37,873 bases of DNA, taken from the NCBI GenBank assembly GCA_016872175.1, contig VHBA01000022.1, positions 1-37,873 of the forward strand, written 5' to 3'. Position numbers and translations under genes: made by a program. The first letter of the stretch is position 1. The number at the start of each line of letters is the position of its first letter. The stretch comes from Sphingomonadales bacterium. Lineage in GTDB: Bacteria > Bacteroidota > Bacteroidia > NS11-12g > UBA955. The notes under the pieces were generated by a model, which searched no databases, was not told the DNA's origin, and saw only the letters and a list, made by a program, of their open reading frames with translations. Positions 9,669-17,412 of the stretch are shown in pieces.

Positions 9669-10907
9669 TTAAAAGTTCATCTGTGCCTGTATGCGCAGGA
9701 GTTGGCCTTTTTGTCTGTAATCTTGTAAAGCATAATCCTCAAAACGGCGGTCTGAGATGGTGTACATCAATACCAGTTCGAAATTCTTACTGGGTTGCCA
9801 CTCTGCGCCTACTTCAAACTCCTTTACACGATAGCTCCTTGCATCAATTTCATGCTTTTTCCCACCGTCATATGCATGATAACGGACAAATGGGATAAGT
9901 GTTTGATGTTTTCCTTTCATCATGTATGATAATGTTACATAACCGCCTTTAAGCCTTCGGTTTTCAACAGAATCAGTAATTTTGTTGAATTCTGGTCCCG
10001 TTCCCACATTGTATTCTGCTGCTATTCCAAAAGGTTTAGGGTACATGATAAATGATGCAGCTGTGCGCTGATCTAAGTATTCGTTACTGGCTACTTTTTT
10101 TGTTTTTGAATTTGTAGATAGCAGCACGAATTTACCTGTATATGCTTGAATGCCTGGCTCAATTATCTGATTGCCTATACTGAAGGGATAGGATAATCGT
10201 CCAACAAGGTGAGGGCTATTATTTCTTTCAGTTTGGTTAGCTGTTTGACCGTTATAAGCTCCAAAAGCAAATACGCCGTAATCGCCTGAGCCTTTGTAGC
10301 CGTCACGAACCAGATCTGAAAATACTTTGCGGGTTTTTGTTGGTGCCCAGTAGAAAAACGCCCCAAGGTCACGTTCGTTGGAAACAGCGCTGTTCAATGC
10401 ATCATTACGATCCAGCGGAAGACGATTCTGGCTGGATTGCATGTTTTCAAAGCCATACGGAACTTTGCTTTGCCCTATTCTAAGTCTGAACTCATTCTCT
10501 TTGTCAAATCCAACATCAAAATAAGCATCACGCAATTGAGCCACGTGGCCAGTTGTTCCGGCAGAAGAGGCAAAATCGGGCTGAACATAAAAATATACCT
10601 GTTTGGATAGTTGTCCGAAGAAAATGATTCGCATCCGCCTGATGAAAAAGCCGCCGTCTTTGCCCCATGAGCGATCACACTGTTCGCATTTTAACTGGCC
10701 ATTGGTTTCCAGCAGACGGTTGTAACGAACCTGCATGTATCCGCGGATACTTACCTTATCTGCCCAGTTGACGGTTTTAGTGGCTGTTTTAAGCAAATTG
10801 CCGGTGTCTTTAGATGTTTTGTCTGATTGTGCAGTTACGTTTGCAGTTGCCATCAAACCTGCGGCTATTAAGCAAACATTTATAATATATTTATATAATG
10901 TTAACAC
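9669..10907 (-). CDS. Outer-membrane porin of the phosphate-selective O/P family
   Basis: A 412-residue protein. The signal peptide runs to about residue 27 (INVCLIAAGLMATANVTAQ). The mature part opens with the family motif VSIRGYMQVRYNRLLE and continues with IRRMRIIFFGQ, YFYVQPDF and LRIGQSKVPYGFENMQSS, characteristic of OprO/OprP-type porins, which form anion-selective trimers in the outer membrane. The chain ends in Phe (RIQAQMNF), as barrels do. A CEQC pair near residue 53 may bridge a loop. The start codon is GTG; no ATG upstream is in frame and the signal peptide needs this start. GTTAA repeats with 10-11 bp spacing lie 26-51 bp upstream. Phosphate specificity is not proven by the family name. 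Confidence 0.85.
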   Translation of the reverse strand: MLTLYKYIINVCLIAAGLMATANVTAQSDKTSKDTGNLLKTATKTVNWADKVSIRGYMQVRYNRLLETNGQLKCEQCDRSWGKDGGFFIRRMRIIFFGQLSKQVYFYVQPDFASSAGTTGHVAQLRDAYFDVGFDKENEFRLRIGQSKVPYGFENMQSSQNRLPLDRNDALNSAVSNERDLGAFFYWAPTKTRKVFSDLVRDGYKGSGDYGVFAFGAYNGQTANQTERNNSPHLVGRLSYPFSIGNQIIEPGIQAYTGKFVLLSTNSKTKKVASNEYLDQRTAASFIMYPKPFGIAAEYNVGTGPEFNKITDSVENRRLKGGYVTLSYMMKGKHQTLIPFVRYHAYDGGKKHEIDARSYRVKEFEVGAEWQPSKNFELVLMYTISDRRFEDYALQDYRQKGQLLRIQAQMNF

Positions 10908-10932
10908 AACTGCAAAGAAATGTTTGGCAATT

Positions 10933-10963
10933 GTTATGTAATGTTAAGTAAAAGTTAACATTA
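10933..10963 (-). promoter_or_regulatory. Candidate operator: GTTAA repeats at 10-11 bp spacing upstream of the porin
   Basis: On the plus strand GTTAA occurs at 10943-10947 and 10954-10958 (11 bp apart), with GTTAT at 10933-10937 (10 bp before). Equally, TAATGTTAA (10939-10947) and TTAACATTA (10955-10963) form a perfect 9 bp inverted repeat with a 7 nt spacer. Direct repeats with an 11 bp period are what PhoB/OmpR-family regulators bind, and the gene is a phosphate-type porin; the link is inference. It is too AT-rich and lacks a U-tract, so I do not read it as a terminator. Confidence 0.4.
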
Positions 10964-11024
10964 AATTATTGATGTGTAAACAAGAGGGTAAAGCAATGCC
11001 TGTGTAGGTTTGTATTGCCAAGTT

Positions 11025-14000
11025 TTACTCATACCTCGGATCTGCCATATATGGCAGCTTTTCCATCTGTGAAACAGCTACACTGTAAACCCCAAAATCG
11101 TCCGTGACAATGCCGGTAATTCGGTAAATGCCGCGGCCTTTGAAGGGGAAACGCTTCAGTACATCCGGAAAGTGAAGCGTGTCAAAAAAATGCCCCGATG
11201 CATCCAGCCAGGTACCAAAGTTCATTTCCTGCCCTTTGATGGTGCGTGTGGGTTTGATGGTTACCAGGTATCCGAGAATCTGTACTGTCTTTTCCTGCAT
11301 GCCCGGCAGATGTTTGCTCAGAATGGGTTTTTCGGGCAGGATGCAGGGCGCCAGCAGGTCAAACGGGCTGCATAGCGGAAATCCCAGCAGTTCTGTTTGT
11401 TCGTAGGCGTCTTCCAATGTGCTGTGGCTGAGTGTAGGCAATACAAAATCTTTGGGCGTTTCCCTGAAAAGTTTTTCGGTTGCCGCCACCGGTTTTTTGC
11501 GGTTTACCAGCCAGTGGGCTTCCCACATCAGTTCCTTGCGGTTTTTGCCGGTGAAGCGCAATGCCCCAATGCGGATGAGAATTTTCAACTGCTCCAGTCC
11601 GGGTTCCACGCGCTCTTTAAAGTCAAGCAAACCTATGTAAGGACCGTTTGTGTTTCGCTCGGACACGATGCGTGCTGCCAGTTTTTGTTCGAGTGAAGCC
11701 ACGTGCACAAATCCGAGGTATACCTTGCTGCCATTTATATTAGTAAGGTAATCGCTGTGGTTGATGCAGGGTGGCTGTATCTCGGCGCCGCACATGCGGG
11801 CACCATGCAGGTAAAATTCCGTGCGGTAAAATCCGCCGAAGTTGTTGATGACGCCCACATAAAACTCCAGCGGATGGTATGCCTTCAGATACAAACTCTG
11901 GTAGCTTTCCACGGCATAGCTGGCGCTGTGGCCCTTGGCAAAACTGTAGCCGGCAAAACTTTCAATCTGGTGCCACACCTCGGCCGATAACTTTTCAGGA
12001 TGGCCTTTCTCTTTGCAAAGTGCAAAAAAGCGGTCTTTCACTTTCTGAAACTCTTCTCGGCTGCGAAACTTGCCGCTCATGCCGCGCCGCAGCACATCGC
12101 TTTCGGCCAGTCCCAGCCCGGCAAAATGGTGGGCCACTTTTATCACATCTTCCTGATATACCATAATGCCGTAGGTGTCGGGCATAATCTGCTGCAAAAC
12201 CGGATGGGCCTCTTTTCGTTTATCTGGATTGATGTGCCGCTCAATGAAACTGCGCATCATGCCGCTGCGAGCCACCCCGGGACGAATTACGCTGCTTGCC
12301 GCCACCAGGGTAAGGTAGTCGCTGCATTTGAGTTTGCGCAGCAGTTGCCGCATGGCCGGACTCTCCACATAGAAACAGCCCATGGTGTGTCCGCTGCCAA
12401 TTATCCGCTTTATTTTCTCATCGGCCTTGAAATCCTGTATGCGGTGGATGTCGATGTCTTCGCCTTTGTTTTTCTTCACCAGTACTACGGCATCCTTGAT
12501 GTGCCCGAGCCCGCGCTGGCTGAGGATGTCGAATTTGGCGAGTCCCAGGTCTTCGGCTTCCAGCATGCTCCATTGCACGGTGGGAAATCCTTTTGGGGGC
12601 ATGTCCAGCGCGGAGTAGTGGTAAATACTTTTTTCGCTGATGAGTATGCCGCCCGCGTGAATGCTGCGGTAATTGGGCAGTTCGTGCAGGCGCAGCGCAT
12701 GCCGCATAATTTGCCCGGCCAGCGTGTCGCGCTGCTGTGGCCGCACCGATTTTGACAACGTTGCCCTTTCGCCAATGCCCGGCGAGGCATACACCGCCTT
12801 GCCGTCGCGGATTTTGTGGCCTGCCTGTTCTTCCAGCATGGAAGGAGAGAAGTAGGTGGGTTTTTCCATCAGGTGGTCTATTTCTTCCTTGGGCAGCCCG
12901 AAAACCTTACCCAGCTCGCGTACCACGGCATTCGACTGAAAGGTATTATAGGTGGCCAGCAGGGCGGTGTGCTCCCGGCCGTGTTTTTTAAAGATGTAAT
13001 CCGTAACGGCATCGCGGTCCTGCCAACTGAAATCCAGGTCGAAATCGGGTGGCGAAGTGCGGTAGGGATTGATGAACCGCTCGAAGTAAAGGTCCAGGTC
13101 TATGGGATCTACGTCTGTAATGCGCAGGCAATAAGCCACCATGCTGTTGGCACCGCTGCCCCGGCCCACGTAGAAAAACCCCTGTTCGCGTGCAAAACGA
13201 CAAATATCCCAGCTTATGAGGAAGTAGGCGGTAAAGCCCAGTTCGTAGATGAGTTTCATTTCGCTCTCCAACCGCTGTTTGTTGGCATACGTGTATTTGG
13301 GGTAGCGGTAGCGCAGTCCGTCCATGGCCAGGTCGGTCATAAGCCGGAAATCCTCGTCGGCATTGCCGGTAAAGGTTTTCTTATTTTGGTTGCCGCCAAA
13401 GGTGGGACGAAAAGTGCAGCGCTGCATGAGCTGCAGGGTGTTTTCCACCAGGAAAGGCGCGTCGGCATATTGGTGCAGCCATGCATCAGTGTTTATCCAG
13501 CAGTCTTTTGGCTGTCCGGTTTCGCCGGGGGGCAGTTTGCTCAGCAGGCAGTTGTTGGCAATACAGCGCAGCAACCTGTGGCTCTCAAAGTCTTCCGCAT
13601 GTCGCAAGGTCATGGGTTGCATGGCCAGCACTTTGTGCCGCAGTCTTTGTCGTGAAGAAAGTCGCAGTTTACCCAGTTGTCCGGCACGCACCCCAATCCA
13701 TTGGTTTGGGCTGAGACTTTCGGGAAAATCTTTTTCCTGCGTGCGTTCGAAAGGGAAAATAAAGTGTACGTTTTGCAGTTCAGGGGGCCAGGGTGGCAGT
13801 TTTTTGCCGGCCAGCCGATATTGGGAGAGGAATCGGTTCATTTCTGCAAACCCGGTTTCGTTCTCGGCCAGTGCCACATACAGGCATTTGCCTCCGGTTT
13901 CGCCGTCTCTGAAATCGATGCCGGCGCAGGGTTGCAGCTGGGGGTATTGTACGGCTTCGCGAAAAAAATCAGGGATGCCGCTTGCGTTGTTGATGTCGGT

Positions 14001-14123
14001 AAGGCAAACGGGACAAGGTTTCGGACTTGTTTTGCCCAGAGAGGCAGCCATCTGCAGCAAAAGGTCTTTGGGCGAGAGTATTCCATATCGCAAACTGAAG
14101 AATGAATGGCATTGTAAAAACAT
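11025..14123 (-). CDS. DNA polymerase III alpha subunit-like polymerase (DnaE2/short DnaE type)
   Basis: The frame opens at 14165, but the family N-terminus begins at the Met at 14123 (1032 residues). This start removes an AT-rich, unrelated 14-residue lead. The C-family core is intact: GRGSGANSMVAYCLR, PDFDLDFSW with catalytic Asp362 and Asp364, and GLAKFDILSQRGLGHIK with the third Asp. Tandem HhH elements and an OB fold (TVQILGYLVTIKPTRTIKG) follow; there is no tau-binding tail or exonuclease domain. The PHP domain starts QCHSFFSLRYG, where replicative DnaE has HxHSxYSxxDG, so its metal site looks dead. Length ~1030 and these losses fit the accessory DnaE2/ImuC group used in mutagenic repair. 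No imuA/imuB partner is adjacent. Confidence 0.88.
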   Translation of the reverse strand: MFLQCHSFFSLRYGILSPKDLLLQMAASLGKTSPKPCPVCLTDINNASGIPDFFREAVQYPQLQPCAGIDFRDGETGGKCLYVALAENETGFAEMNRFLSQYRLAGKKLPPWPPELQNVHFIFPFERTQEKDFPESLSPNQWIGVRAGQLGKLRLSSRQRLRHKVLAMQPMTLRHAEDFESHRLLRCIANNCLLSKLPPGETGQPKDCWINTDAWLHQYADAPFLVENTLQLMQRCTFRPTFGGNQNKKTFTGNADEDFRLMTDLAMDGLRYRYPKYTYANKQRLESEMKLIYELGFTAYFLISWDICRFAREQGFFYVGRGSGANSMVAYCLRITDVDPIDLDLYFERFINPYRTSPPDFDLDFSWQDRDAVTDYIFKKHGREHTALLATYNTFQSNAVVRELGKVFGLPKEEIDHLMEKPTYFSPSMLEEQAGHKIRDGKAVYASPGIGERATLSKSVRPQQRDTLAGQIMRHALRLHELPNYRSIHAGGILISEKSIYHYSALDMPPKGFPTVQWSMLEAEDLGLAKFDILSQRGLGHIKDAVVLVKKNKGEDIDIHRIQDFKADEKIKRIIGSGHTMGCFYVESPAMRQLLRKLKCSDYLTLVAASSVIRPGVARSGMMRSFIERHINPDKRKEAHPVLQQIMPDTYGIMVYQEDVIKVAHHFAGLGLAESDVLRRGMSGKFRSREEFQKVKDRFFALCKEKGHPEKLSAEVWHQIESFAGYSFAKGHSASYAVESYQSLYLKAYHPLEFYVGVINNFGGFYRTEFYLHGARMCGAEIQPPCINHSDYLTNINGSKVYLGFVHVASLEQKLAARIVSERNTNGPYIGLLDFKERVEPGLEQLKILIRIGALRFTGKNRKELMWEAHWLVNRKKPVAATEKLFRETPKDFVLPTLSHSTLEDAYEQTELLGFPLCSPFDLLAPCILPEKPILSKHLPGMQEKTVQILGYLVTIKPTRTIKGQEMNFGTWLDASGHFFDTLHFPDVLKRFPFKGRGIYRITGIVTDDFGVYSVAVSQMEKLPYMADPRYE

Positions 14124-14195
14124 TTGATAAAAATAATGACAATAAAAAGTCATTAAATATAGCAAAAAAGGATCAAATAATCGCAGGTTTGTGAT

Positions 14196-14203
14196 TAGTT
14201 TTG
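14196..14203 (+). promoter_or_regulatory. Promoter -7 box TAGTTTTG
   Basis: Exact TAnnTTTG match 16 nt before the ATG at 14220. It sits in the ~96 bp divergent region between the polymerase and the methyltransferase genes and supports the ATG start of the latter over the TTG at 14208. Confidence 0.5.
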
Positions 14204-14219
14204 AGCATTGGCATTCTTC

Positions 14220-14861
14220 ATGTTGTTATTGCGCAAAATATGGTATGGTTTTAAAGTGCTTTTTGTATCTTTTCAGCAACCCGGCTTCGCCATTCGCCGT
14301 GGCTATCTGCACCGCAAAAGTGTAACCGACTTCATAGACCAAGGCAATACCGATGAGTATCAGAAAGAAGTATATGTATTTGCACGCAGATTATTCGATG
14401 AAAAAGAGCTGAGTGGCGTTCTCGATATCGGCTGTGGTTCGGCATTCAAACTGCTGGCAAATTTTGATAATGTGCCCAAAGCAGGTGCGGAACTAAGCAC
14501 AGACTGGCTAAAACAAAAATACCCAAGCGAGATCTGGTTTGCCTTTTCAGATAAAGAATGGAAGCAATTTCCGGCCCAGCTGATTATTTGTGCGGATGTA
14601 ATTGAGCATGTGCCGAATCCGGATGCATTTATTGCGGATTTGCTGGAGCAGGCGCACGCCAAGTATTTTGTTTTCAGCACACCCGACAGAAACCTGGATA
14701 CCTCGCCATGGATATTTGGCCCGCCCAACAACGAGTCGCATTACCGGGAATGGACGTTTGAGGAGTTCGCATCCTATATATCAAGGCACTTTCAAATCGT
14801 TCACCATACCATCAGCAAACGAGAACAAAGAACCCAGATGCTTGTGGCGGAGCGCAAATAA
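14220..14861 (+). CDS. Class I SAM-dependent methyltransferase
   Basis: The frame is open from a TTG at 14208; I choose the ATG at 14220, giving 213 residues, because of the promoter box at 14196-14203. Motif I is at residues 67-74 (VLDIGCGS), followed by an acidic strand end (AGAELSTDW) and ICADVIEHVPNP for motif IV. The N-terminal ~40 residues are basic and hydrophobic (LLLRKIWYGFKVLFVS, IRRGYLHRKSV). The pattern resembles methyltransferases of glycan or lipid biosynthesis clusters, but no such cluster surrounds it. It is divergent from the polymerase gene and 51 bp upstream of the hydrolase gene. Confidence 0.8.
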   Translation: MLLLRKIWYGFKVLFVSFQQPGFAIRRGYLHRKSVTDFIDQGNTDEYQKEVYVFARRLFDEKELSGVLDIGCGSAFKLLANFDNVPKAGAELSTDWLKQKYPSEIWFAFSDKEWKQFPAQLIICADVIEHVPNPDAFIADLLEQAHAKYFVFSTPDRNLDTSPWIFGPPNNESHYREWTFEEFASYISRHFQIVHHTISKREQRTQMLVAERK

Positions 14862-14912
14862 CAACGGTGAATTTTGGTATTCGCAGAGGGATATTGTAAC
14901 ATTGAAGCCAAA

Positions 14913-16091
14913 ATGAGCAAAGCACTGACATTTATCACATTTATAATAGGGTTTTCGGCCATTCATCTGACAGCGCAGCCTTATGCCGTAGGCCATACAA
15001 CGCTCTCGCTCACAGATGCATCCCGCAGCAACCGAAGTGTACCAGTAGAAGTGTATTATCCGGCTGCCACGGCTGGTGACAATGTTCCCGTTACCGGAAA
15101 CAAAAAATTCCCGGTTATTTCATTTGGGCATGGGTTTGTCATGACCTGGGATGCCTATAAAAACGTGTGGAATGCCCTGGTTCCCGGAGGAATCATTGTC
15201 GCGTTTCCCAAAACGGAAGGTTCCGCTTCGCCCTCTCACGGCGAATTTGGAAAAGACCTGGCCTTTGTTATTGCAGCCATGGATTTGCAGGGAAAAAACG
15301 CAACGTCCATTTTCTACAACAAAGTAGATACCATGAACTGTGTGATGGGACACAGCATGGGCGGGGGAGCGGCGTTTATTGCCACATCGGTTTCATCGCA
15401 GATAAAATGTATAGCAACCTTGGCCGCAGCAGAAACGAATCCGTCAGCCATAAAAGCGGCATCTACACTTAAGATCCCATCGCTGGTCGTAGCGGGCGGT
15501 AACGATTGTGTAACGCCACCATCTGCCTATCAGATTCCCATGTACGATTCCCTGAAAAGTGCCTGCAAAGCATATGTGAGTATCAACGGTGCTAGTCATT
15601 GTCAAATGGGAGAAGATAATTTTTTATGCAATTTTGGCGAAGCTACCTGCAATCCCAAACCCACCATTTCACGTGCAGTTCAGCATCAAACGCAGTTTCG
15701 GTTTTTGATTCCATGGTTGCGGTTTCATTTGTTGAATGATTGTCGCTCCGGACAAACCTTCGATTCGCTGGCCGCCAAGGATGTGGCGGTTTCCGTGCGC
15801 AAGACATGCGAACTTTGCCCTGTAAACCAAGCAACCCGCATATCTTCGTTTACTGTTTCGACTTTCCCTATACCTGCGGACGATATTCTTAATCTATCGG
15901 TGGCAAAGGCTGCCATTATGGGGTGTGATTTGCTATCAGCGGCAGGTAAATATTTGTACCACTGGGATTTTACAGTTCCTGTAACCCAAAGCACAACGCT
16001 GGATTTGCCGCAAGGCTTAACCCCCGGAATTTACCTGCTGCACATCAATGGCAGTGGGGGAGACCTTGTAATGCGGATTGTGAAGCGCTGA
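14913..16091 (+). CDS. Secreted alpha/beta hydrolase with T9SS sorting domain (polyester-hydrolase/cutinase-like group)
   Basis: The ATG at 14913 starts a clean signal peptide (residues 1-22, ending LTAQ), so I prefer it to the GTG at 14874; this gives 392 residues. The hydrolase domain has nucleophile Ser148 in GHSMGG, Asp198 in GGNDCVTPP and His229 in GASHCQMG, with FGHGF as a likely oxyanion loop. The segments KVDTMNCVMGHSMGGG and PMYDSLKSACKAY...INGASH resemble bacterial cutinase/PET-hydrolase-like and chlorophyllase-like esterases. Paired cysteines around the His could form disulfides. Residues ~310-392 (FPIPADDILNLS to the end) are a T9SS C-terminal domain. It ends flush against the converging adaptor gene. 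Substrate unknown. Confidence 0.8.
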   Translation: MSKALTFITFIIGFSAIHLTAQPYAVGHTTLSLTDASRSNRSVPVEVYYPAATAGDNVPVTGNKKFPVISFGHGFVMTWDAYKNVWNALVPGGIIVAFPKTEGSASPSHGEFGKDLAFVIAAMDLQGKNATSIFYNKVDTMNCVMGHSMGGGAAFIATSVSSQIKCIATLAAAETNPSAIKAASTLKIPSLVVAGGNDCVTPPSAYQIPMYDSLKSACKAYVSINGASHCQMGEDNFLCNFGEATCNPKPTISRAVQHQTQFRFLIPWLRFHLLNDCRSGQTFDSLAAKDVAVSVRKTCELCPVNQATRISSFTVSTFPIPADDILNLSVAKAAIMGCDLLSAAGKYLYHWDFTVPVTQSTTLDLPQGLTPGIYLLHINGSGGDLVMRIVKR

Positions 16092-17411
16092 TTACTTCTT
16101 TTCGTAAACCTTGTCCTTATCGGTTTTTACTACCTTATCGCCGTCATACAGCGTTTTGGCAATGGCGATGCCGGGGGCGGAAACCACTTCATCACCGGGT
16201 TTCAGGCCTTCGGTAATTTCAAAATAGTCCAAATCCTGCAAGCCGGTTTTTACCTTCACCGATTTCAAAACGCCGTTGTTGTACAGCAATACCCATGTGC
16301 CTTTGTCTTCTTTCTCGGGTTCCTCGGTCTGTGTCTTACCATTTTTACCACCCGTATCTGATTTTTTCGCAGGATTGCGGGTAGTTACAGCTGAAATGGG
16401 TACACAAAGGGCGTTGTTTTTAGAAACTGTTTTTATATCAACAGTAGCGGTCATGCCCGGTCTAAAAGGCTGATTTCTGCCCATTCCCAGGTCAGCATAG
16501 CTTTCTGCCAGAATGCGCACCTTCACCACAAAATTGGTAACCTGATCGGTCAATAACTGCGCACTATTGAATTTAGCACTGTTGGCAATCTGGGTTACCA
16601 AGCCTTTAAAAACCCTATCGGGATAGGCATCCACTTTTATGTCCGCGCTATCGCCGTTTTTAATCCGCACGATATCATTCTCATTTACATTCACCTCTAC
16701 TTCCATCACATTCAAATTGCTGATGCGCATGATTTCGGTGCCTGCCATCTGCGCTGTTCCTACCACGCGTTCGCCTTTTTCGCTGTTCATTTGGGTAACA
16801 ATACCGCTGGCAGGGGCAAATATGGAAGTTCTGCCCAGGTTTCTTCTGCCCTCTTCAAGTCTGGCAGCAGCACTGGCAGTGGTGTATTTTGCCGCAAGGG
16901 CATTCTTTTCGGCAGAAATGGCATCGGCCTTGGCAACTTCATATTGCACACGGGCCTGGTCCCATTCCTGTTCGCTAATTACCTTTTGTTCATGCAACTG
17001 TTTTTGTCTTCTGTAATTGGCCTCTGCCTGAATCAAGGAAGCCGCGGCTCTGGCTTTCTGGGCTTCGCTTCCGGCCATACCTGCGCGGGCATTATCGAGG
17101 TTGGCGCTCAGCTGGCTGATGGTAGTTTCATACAATTCAGGGTTGATGCGCAACAACAGCTGACCTTGCCTTACACTGTCGCCTTCCAGCACGGCCATTT
17201 CAATAATCTCACCACTTACATCGGCGCTTATTTTCACTTCGCTTTCAGGCTGGATTTTTCCACTCACACTCACTATTTCAGTGATGGTGCGGGTTATTAC
17301 CTTGTCGGTGCTTACCCGTGTTTCAGCCTTTCCACCACGGAAAATGGCTATCAGCAACAGCAGCAGCACAACAGAACCTATGGAAATCCAAACGATTTTT
17401 TTCTTTTTCAT
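16092..17411 (-). CDS. Periplasmic adaptor (membrane fusion) subunit, HlyD/MacA type
   Basis: A 439-residue protein anchored by one N-terminal membrane helix (residues ~7-25, VWISIGSVVLLLLLIAIF). A split biotinyl-lipoyl domain flanks a long coiled-coil hairpin (residues ~100-185, rich in Ala, Gln and Glu). A beta-barrel domain follows (VEVNVNENDIVRIKNGD), and the C-terminal domain carries a Lys/Glu-rich low-complexity insertion (~345-375). Such adaptors join an inner-membrane pump to a TolC channel. It follows the tolC-like gene by 1 bp. No ABC or RND pump gene comes after it; the next gene converges with no gap. Confidence 0.92.
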   Translation of the reverse strand: MKKKKIVWISIGSVVLLLLLIAIFRGGKAETRVSTDKVITRTITEIVSVSGKIQPESEVKISADVSGEIIEMAVLEGDSVRQGQLLLRINPELYETTISQLSANLDNARAGMAGSEAQKARAAASLIQAEANYRRQKQLHEQKVISEQEWDQARVQYEVAKADAISAEKNALAAKYTTASAAARLEEGRRNLGRTSIFAPASGIVTQMNSEKGERVVGTAQMAGTEIMRISNLNVMEVEVNVNENDIVRIKNGDSADIKVDAYPDRVFKGLVTQIANSAKFNSAQLLTDQVTNFVVKVRILAESYADLGMGRNQPFRPGMTATVDIKTVSKNNALCVPISAVTTRNPAKKSDTGGKNGKTQTEEPEKEDKGTWVLLYNNGVLKSVKVKTGLQDLDYFEITEGLKPGDEVVSAPGIAIAKTLYDGDKVVKTDKDKVYEKK

Positions 17412-17412
17412 T

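Noticed and set aside
10939-10963. 9 bp inverted repeat considered as a terminator
   Set aside because: It is entirely A+T-rich save two G-C pairs, has no T-run, and stands upstream of the porin start, so an operator is more likely.
12816-13655. Long open frame of 279 codons on the plus strand, and similar ones at 12000-12755 and 13324-14127
   Set aside because: All lie antisense inside the DnaE-type polymerase gene, which has clear family motifs throughout. Their translations have no recognisable domain and arise from the G+C-rich codon pattern of the real gene.
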